NCBI GenBank assembly: GCA_964355075.1
Contig: CAYHCF010000014.1
Span: 21,645 to 85,644, forward strand
DNA from: B1 sp964355075
GTDB taxonomy: Bacteria > Bacteroidota > Bacteroidia > UKL13-3
Reading direction: 5' to 3'
DNA: 64,000 bases
Under the pieces are notes generated by a model, which saw only the letters and a list, made by a program, of their open reading frames with translations, ran no database searches and was not told the DNA's origin. Of the stretch, positions 59,055 to 64,000 are shown piece by piece. The position numbers and the translations under genes were made by a program. How positions within the stretch are numbered: position 1 is the stretch's first letter; every line of letters starts with the position of its first letter.

Positions 59055-61625
59055 ATGAAAAATACCACTATTTTTACGCTGTTCTTCCTGATTACATCCA
59101 CGTGTTTTTCCCAGATCAGTAAGTCTCAAATTGATGCAGCACTGGTTGTACGTGGCCTTTCACCATCAGGCAATGATGCTTATGTTGTTTCCTCACAAAG
59201 CAATTCTTCAAAAAGCGGAATGACTCATGTTTATTTACGGCAGACGATAAATGGCATAGAAATTTTTAATGCCAACTCCTCCATTCATTTTAGTAAAGAA
59301 GGCACAGTACTTTCTTTAAATAATGGTTTTATAAAGAATTCGGTTCAAAAATTGGTTCAGGCTAAAAATTCAATGAGCCCTGCCGAAGCCATGAATAAAG
59401 TTGCCGATCAATTCGGAAAGGTACTGAACTTTTCAAATTACAAATCCGGAAATAGTTCCGGTGAATTTGTGGTAAGTGATCGAACAGCTTCTAAAAAAGA
59501 CATCAAAGCAAAATTTGTTTATTTGTATAAAAACAAGCAGTTAATACCGGTATGGAATATAGAATTTTTTGATGACAAAACCGGTGACTGGTGGAATAAA
59601 AGGGTTGATTTAATACAGGGCGAAATCATTGATGAAAATAACTGGACGACTCATTGTAAAAGCTCCACCATTGAAAACCGTTTTAAAAACAATGCCTATT
59701 ATGCATTTCAATTCGAAGAGACAGACCTGATGAAAAAGCCGGTAAATGCCAGCTATAAAGTATATCCTTTCCCGTTTGAAAGTCCCCTAAAGACTTCACG
59801 ACAATTGGTTGGAAGCTCTGCCACTGCTGAGGCCTCTCCTTATGGGTGGCATGATACAGATGGAATTGCTGGTGCCGATTTCACCACCACGAGAGGCAAT
59901 AATGTATTTGCCAAAGAAGATACCCTGGATCAGGATAGCAGCAATGGACATGCTCCTGATGGAGGCAGTAACCTGATCTTTAATTTCCCGAATGATTCAA
60001 ATGCAAAACCACGCCAGTTTTTAGATGCTGCCATCACCAATTTATTTTACTGGAACAATATCATACATGACCTTTCTTTTCATTATGGTTTTGATGAAGA
60101 GTCAGGAAATTTTCAACAAAATAATTATGGTGGATTGGGTATAGGCGATGACTATCTTTTTGCCGATGCGCAGGATGGTAGTGGAACCAATAATGCAAAT
60201 TTTTCTACGCCTCCTGATGGTTATAATCCGAGAATGCAGATGTTTCTTTGGTCGGTAGGTGGTTCCAAAAAACTGCTCAATATTATTTCACCTTTGGCAT
60301 TAAAAGGTCAGTATTTAGCTGCAATTGCAGGATTTGGACCAGATCTTTCTCCTCCCGGCATAACGGCTAATCTTGCAATCGGGTTGGATGGATCAATAGA
60401 TTCTAATTTGTGCTGTGCGGCGATTACCAGTAACGTTACCGGTAAAATTGCATTGATTGACCGGGGAGACTGCTCTTTTGTAAATAAAGTTTATAACGCT
60501 CAAATGGCGGGAGCTATTGCAGCTATCATTGTCAATAATACACCGGGTGCTCCTTTCACTATGGGCACTGCACCCTCGGGACCCGGGAACCTCATCACCA
60601 TACCTTCGGTTATGATTACAAAAATTTTGGGAGATACGTTAAAAAACAGGATTCTGGCCAATAGTGTTGTCAATGTTACGCTGGTTGATTCTTCGGGAGG
60701 TGTGAAATATTATGATAGTGATTTTGACAATGGCGTCATTATTCATGAATATGCCCATGGTATTTCGAACCGCCTGACCGGTGGGCCCCTAAATACCGGT
60801 TGTCTTTATAATGCCGAACAAGGGGGTGAAGGCTGGAGTGATTTTTTTGCCCTTGCATTTACTGCCAGATCTTACGATAATCCACAGGCAGGCAGAGGAG
60901 TCGGAACTTACCTGATTGGCGAAGACTCCAATGGTTTGGGCATCAGAGATTATCCTTATAGCCGAAATATGTCCATTAATCCTGTTACCTATGATTATAT
61001 AAAAACAAATATCGAAGTGCATGCTTTGGGTTTTGTATGGGCAACTATTCTCTATGATATTTTCTGGGATTTGGTGGATAAACATGGTTTTGATAATGAT
61101 ATTTATAATGGAAACGGGGGGAATAACCTGGCCATTCAGCTCATAATGGATGGTTTGAAACTGCAACCTTGTGAACCGGGTTTTGTAGATGCAAGGAATG
61201 CAATCTTATTAGCAGATTCCATCAATAATAAGTTTGAAAATTATGATTTGTTATGGAAAGCCTTTGCCCGCAGAGGGCTTGGGTTTTATGCCGATCAGGG
61301 ACTATCGTCTGACGCTACCGACGGTAAACAGTCATTTGCCTTGCCACCGGCAAAACCGACCGGCTTAAACCAATTATTGAATGAGAAAGAGATAAAGGTT
61401 TATCCAAACCCGGCAATTGACTTACTTACCCTTGAAATTCCCGCAAATGTAAAAATGAATCAGATTACGCTTTTAGATCTATGCGGGAAAACGGTTTATG
61501 TGTATCCGGTTCCATTAGCTGAAACTAAATATTCAATAAATTTGAAAGGAATAACAAGCGGAATTTATTTTTTGAAAATACAAACTGAAACTGAAATAAT
61601 TTGCAGAAAAATTATTTTGAATTGA
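59055..61625 (+). CDS. M36-family metalloprotease exported by T9SS
   Basis: 856 aa from ATG 59055 (signal peptide KNTTIFTLFFLITSTCFSQ); ATG 59013 would add 14 residues before it. A propeptide-like region (about 20-215), then a fungalysin-like M36 catalytic domain with HEYAH (H564-H568) in IIHEYAHGISNRLTGG, a third ligand region (EGWSDFFALA) and an inserted PA domain (about 405-520, LCCAAITSNVTGKIALIDRGDCSF) that is typical of this family. The C-terminal T9SS sorting domain (about 780-856: KVYPNPAIDLLTLEIP ... SGIYFLKIQTETEIICRKIILN) exports it. It probably digests extracellular protein. Confidence 0.92.
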   Translation: MKNTTIFTLFFLITSTCFSQISKSQIDAALVVRGLSPSGNDAYVVSSQSNSSKSGMTHVYLRQTINGIEIFNANSSIHFSKEGTVLSLNNGFIKNSVQKLVQAKNSMSPAEAMNKVADQFGKVLNFSNYKSGNSSGEFVVSDRTASKKDIKAKFVYLYKNKQLIPVWNIEFFDDKTGDWWNKRVDLIQGEIIDENNWTTHCKSSTIENRFKNNAYYAFQFEETDLMKKPVNASYKVYPFPFESPLKTSRQLVGSSATAEASPYGWHDTDGIAGADFTTTRGNNVFAKEDTLDQDSSNGHAPDGGSNLIFNFPNDSNAKPRQFLDAAITNLFYWNNIIHDLSFHYGFDEESGNFQQNNYGGLGIGDDYLFADAQDGSGTNNANFSTPPDGYNPRMQMFLWSVGGSKKLLNIISPLALKGQYLAAIAGFGPDLSPPGITANLAIGLDGSIDSNLCCAAITSNVTGKIALIDRGDCSFVNKVYNAQMAGAIAAIIVNNTPGAPFTMGTAPSGPGNLITIPSVMITKILGDTLKNRILANSVVNVTLVDSSGGVKYYDSDFDNGVIIHEYAHGISNRLTGGPLNTGCLYNAEQGGEGWSDFFALAFTARSYDNPQAGRGVGTYLIGEDSNGLGIRDYPYSRNMSINPVTYDYIKTNIEVHALGFVWATILYDIFWDLVDKHGFDNDIYNGNGGNNLAIQLIMDGLKLQPCEPGFVDARNAILLADSINNKFENYDLLWKAFARRGLGFYADQGLSSDATDGKQSFALPPAKPTGLNQLLNEKEIKVYPNPAIDLLTLEIPANVKMNQITLLDLCGKTVYVYPVPLAETKYSINLKGITSGIYFLKIQTETEIICRKIILN

Positions 61626-61672
61626 TCCAATTTATGGGGTTGATCGATGAGTGTTTTAATTTGAGTTTTCAA

Positions 61673-62461
61673 CTACAAATCCATCGCCTTTGCAACCAAT
61701 TCTGCTATATCCAATACCTGAACTTCTTCCTCTTTGTTGTGGTGTTTGATGCCGTCGCGCAACATGGTCATGCAAAATGGACAAGCCGCGGCCACAATAG
61801 GAGCGCCGGTTGCGAGCATATCATCGGCACGTTCAACATTCACTTCCTTTTCGCCTTTTTCGGCTTCTTTAAAAAGTTGTGCCCCACCGGCACCGCAACA
61901 TAAACCATTGGCTTTATTGCGGTTCATTTCAACCAAGGCAGCATCGAGTTTTGAAATGATCTGGCGCGGTGCTTCATAAATACCATTCGATCTGCCCAAA
62001 TAACAACTGTCGTGGTAGGTAATGCTTTGCCCTTTGAACCCACCTCCCTGAATGCTTATTTTGCCTTCATCCAAAAGTTGATTGATTAAAGTAGTATGAT
62101 GCAATACTTCATATTGGCCCCCTAAAGAAGGATATTCATTTTTGAGCGTATTGAAACAATGCGGACAGGCAGTTACTATTTTTTTGACCCCATAACTATT
62201 CAGGGTAGCAATGTTTTGCATGGCCATCATTTGAAAAAGGAATTCGTTGCCTGCCCGTTTCGCAGGGTCACCGGTACAGGCTTCTTCTGTTCCCAGTATG
62301 GCAAATTTCACCCCTGCATGATGCAATATTTTTGCAAATGCTTTGGTAATTTTTTGTGCCCGTTCGTCAAAACTGCCTGCACAACCCACCCAAAACAGTA
62401 TTTCGGCTTCTTCGCCCGCGGCCAACATTTCAGCCAGTGTTTTTACTTTAAAATCGCTCAT
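61673..62461 (-). CDS. CCG-domain Fe-S protein (HdrB/GlpC-like)
   Basis: 262 aa, soluble. Two cysteine-rich domains: one with WVGCAGSFDERAQ and TACPHCFNTLKNEY, the other with the CCG motif LCCGAGGAQLF and AACPFCMTML. Such proteins carry [4Fe-4S] clusters and move electrons in heterodisulfide-reductase-like, lactate-utilisation and glycerol-3-phosphate dehydrogenase complexes. The neighbour upstream, 50 bases away, is the Fe-S membrane partner. A specific enzyme cannot be assigned. It probably works on the cytoplasmic face. Confidence 0.85.
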   Translation of the reverse strand: MSDFKVKTLAEMLAAGEEAEILFWVGCAGSFDERAQKITKAFAKILHHAGVKFAILGTEEACTGDPAKRAGNEFLFQMMAMQNIATLNSYGVKKIVTACPHCFNTLKNEYPSLGGQYEVLHHTTLINQLLDEGKISIQGGGFKGQSITYHDSCYLGRSNGIYEAPRQIISKLDAALVEMNRNKANGLCCGAGGAQLFKEAEKGEKEVNVERADDMLATGAPIVAAACPFCMTMLRDGIKHHNKEEEVQVLDIAELVAKAMDL

Positions 62462-62511
62462 ATTCTAATTGCCTTTTTAAAAATAATATTGAAATGATAC
62501 TCATTTATACC

Positions 62512-63819
62512 TTATACCTCCTGCGTCCAGTTGGCCCGATCCATCGGACTAAACTGCCAGGGGGCCTGGTTGTTTTCTATATTGCTAAACATGCCGTTGA
62601 TTAAAGAAGGTGCAGCGCTTAGTTCCATTACCTTATATCTGCGCATTTCAACAATAATTTCCATTGGATTGATATTTACCGGACAAGCTTCAACACAGGC
62701 ATTGCAGGTATTACATGCCCATAATTCTTCTTCGCTGATGTAGCTGTGAAGGTTTTTATTATCCTCCACAAAACTGCCTTTGTTTGTATCCATGTTTCTG
62801 CCCACTTCTTCCAGGCGATCCCGGGTATCCATCATGATTTTGCGAGGCGAAAGTTTTTTACCGGTCTGATTCTGCGGACAAGCACTTGTGCACCTGCCAC
62901 ACTCCGTGCAGGTATAGGCATCCATCAAATTTTTCCAGCTGAGATCGGTGATATCCTTCACGCCAAAACTCGTAGGTGGCAGATATCCTTCAGGTACAAC
63001 AGCACCTGGGTCGAGCATTAACTTTACTTCCTGGGTTACCGCAGCCATATTATTCAGTTCCCCTTTTGGGTTCAGGTTAGAATAGTAGGTATTGGGAAAA
63101 GCTAAAATTACATGAAAGTGTTTACTGAAAGGCAGGTAGTTCATAAACAGAAAGATCCCGATGATATGGAACCACCACGCGATGCGTTCAAAAGCAATAA
63201 GCGTTTCGGTTGTAAAATAATTAAAAAATGGAGCCAACAACCAGCTGCTGACCGGGAAAGAACCGGCTTTTATATAGTGCTCAATTCCACGGGATTGCAG
63301 AATTTGATCGGCGGCATTCATTTTTAACAAGGCGCCCATCAGAATAATTTCAATGAACAAGATGGTAGCTGCATCGCGGATTGGAAATCCATTTAATTCG
63401 GGTGAGGTAAATCTTCTGATTCTGATAATGAATCTTCTAATTAAAAAGATGACGCAGGAAATCAGTACGGCAAAAGCCAATATTTCAAAGAATCCGATGG
63501 CTAAATTATAGATCATACCAAAACCGGAGAGAGCCCGATGCGTTCCGAAGAAGCCATCCATAAAGATTTCAAGCACCTCCACATTGATTAAAATAAATCC
63601 CGCATAAACAATAACATGAAGGAAAGCCGGTACCGGATGGGTACCCATTTTACTTTGCCCGAAAGCCACACGCAGCATAGTTAACCAGCGCTCTGGTTTG
63701 CGGTCTTTTATTTCTATGTCTTTGCCCAACAAGATATTGCGTCGTATTTTGCCTACATTTCTTGCAAAATAATAAATGGCTACAGCTGTCATAGCTGTAA
63801 AGATTATTTGTGCTATCAT
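62512..63819 (-). CDS. Membrane-bound 4Fe-4S protein (Hdr/Nar-gamma-like)
   Basis: 435 aa from ATG 63819 (IAQIIFTAMTAVAIYYFA); the open frame to 63984 runs into tRNA-Phe and is rejected. The N-terminal half has about five helices (about 2-20, 70-90, 105-135, 150-172, 220-245) with histidines for haem. The C-terminal half carries two [4Fe-4S] ferredoxin motifs (CTECGRCTSACP and CNTCNACVEACP). With the CCG protein downstream it forms a DsrMK/HdrE-like electron carrier between the quinone pool and a soluble partner. Partner and substrate are unknown. Confidence 0.85.
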   Translation of the reverse strand: MIAQIIFTAMTAVAIYYFARNVGKIRRNILLGKDIEIKDRKPERWLTMLRVAFGQSKMGTHPVPAFLHVIVYAGFILINVEVLEIFMDGFFGTHRALSGFGMIYNLAIGFFEILAFAVLISCVIFLIRRFIIRIRRFTSPELNGFPIRDAATILFIEIILMGALLKMNAADQILQSRGIEHYIKAGSFPVSSWLLAPFFNYFTTETLIAFERIAWWFHIIGIFLFMNYLPFSKHFHVILAFPNTYYSNLNPKGELNNMAAVTQEVKLMLDPGAVVPEGYLPPTSFGVKDITDLSWKNLMDAYTCTECGRCTSACPQNQTGKKLSPRKIMMDTRDRLEEVGRNMDTNKGSFVEDNKNLHSYISEEELWACNTCNACVEACPVNINPMEIIVEMRRYKVMELSAAPSLINGMFSNIENNQAPWQFSPMDRANWTQEV

Positions 63820-63880
63820 AAACAGAAGTTGATGCACAATGTTACAAAAAAACCTGCGAAAAATAGTTTTTGAAATTTCT

Positions 63881-63911
63881 TTTGGAGAAAAGATGTAAAG
63901 GCTTACATTTG
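63881..63911 (+). promoter_or_regulatory. Promoter of tRNA-Phe
   Basis: TTTG (63881-63884), 19-base spacer and TACATTTG (63904-63911). Both parts are exact matches to the Bacteroidota consensus, and the tRNA begins 15 bases after. Confidence 0.75.
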
Positions 63912-63926
63912 CACTCCTTAAAAAAC

Positions 63927-63999
63927 GGTGCGGTAGCTCAGTTGGTAGAGCAAAGGACTGAAAATCCTTGTGTCGGGGGTTCAATTCCCTCCCACACCA
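63927..63999 (+). tRNA. tRNA-Phe (GAA)
   Basis: Cloverleaf features: D arm GCTCAGTTGGTAGAGC, anticodon arm AAGGA-CTGAAAA-TCCTT with anticodon GAA (Phe), T arm GGGGG-TTCAATT-CCCTC. Acceptor GGTGCGG faces CCACACC, so position 5 (C) meets position 68 (A), a mismatch. The discriminator is A63999 and only the first base of a possible CCA is inside the window. Confidence 0.92.
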
Positions 64000-64000
64000 C

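Noticed and set aside
63820..63984. Extended N-terminus of the Fe-S membrane protein
   Set aside because: It would overlap tRNA-Phe and its promoter; ATG 63819 starts a good membrane helix.
1..64000. Search for mobile elements, prophage, toxin-antitoxin or defence genes
   Set aside because: No transposase, integrase, phage, restriction or CRISPR-associated protein was recognised.

Overview
The window is ordinary chromosome from a member of the Bacteroidota. The evidence is three proteins ending in type IX secretion (T9SS) sorting domains, PorG-like and PorE-like secretion proteins, a glutamine synthetase III, a fused CcoNO oxidase subunit, a LytTR/LytS-type sensor pair, and Bacteroidota -7 promoter boxes (TAnnTTTG). 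The DNA is A+T-rich and densely coded. I see no prophage, insertion sequence, integron or CRISPR array. The genus cannot be fixed from the sequence; an aerobic or microaerobic free-living lineage is an inference from the cbb3 oxidase.

Layout. 1-12.6 kb: tail of an RND pump, an ABC-F ATPase, a LytTR regulator with its giant propeller sensor kinase, an SRPBCC/GyrI-like protein, ornithine aminotransferase, formate-tetrahydrofolate ligase and a PKD-repeat T9SS cargo protein. 12.7-24.4 kb: an envelope and cofactor cluster, all on the minus strand: glycosyltransferase 9, pabA-like amidotransferase, alpha/beta hydrolase, CBS protein, NAD kinase, diacylglycerol kinase, two tandem PorG-like barrels, uppS, bamA, two ompH/skp genes and murI. 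24.5-37 kb: a complete cbb3 oxidase locus (ccoI, ccoS, ccoNO fusion, ccoQ-like, ccoP, ccoG, fixH, safE-like) read from a tandem Usp gene, preceded by a patatin and a Crp/Fnr regulator. A TGA-N6-TCA dyad upstream of the Usp gene is a candidate Crp/Fnr operator. 37-48.5 kb: an M61 peptidase, a T9SS-exported PPC protein, dipeptidyl peptidase III, a hydrolase-like protein lacking its nucleophile serine, and sugar-nucleotide/polysaccharide genes (CpsB/YwqE phosphatase, PGI/PMI, rmlA, rmlB, galE), then purM. Repeats of several kinds cluster in the gaps here. 48.6-59 kb: two PorE-like OmpA proteins, glutamine synthetase III, Ppx/GppA, a dehydrogenase E2 and an outer-membrane protein. 59-64 kb: an M36 metalloprotease exported by T9SS, a two-gene Fe-S (Hdr-like) membrane complex, and tRNA-Phe at the right edge.

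How it fits together. BamA, the Skp proteins, UppS and MurI build envelope; the PorG-like and PorE-like proteins probably belong to the T9SS that exports the PKD, PPC and M36 proteins. The Crp/Fnr-Usp-cco block looks like a redox-controlled high-affinity respiration module. I found no clearly new multi-gene system. The most unusual items are the candidate operator of the cco block, the stacked intergenic repeats between rmlA and rmlB, the hairpin element near 2.2 kb, the Ser-to-Gly hydrolase, and the duplicated PorG-like and PorE-like genes.
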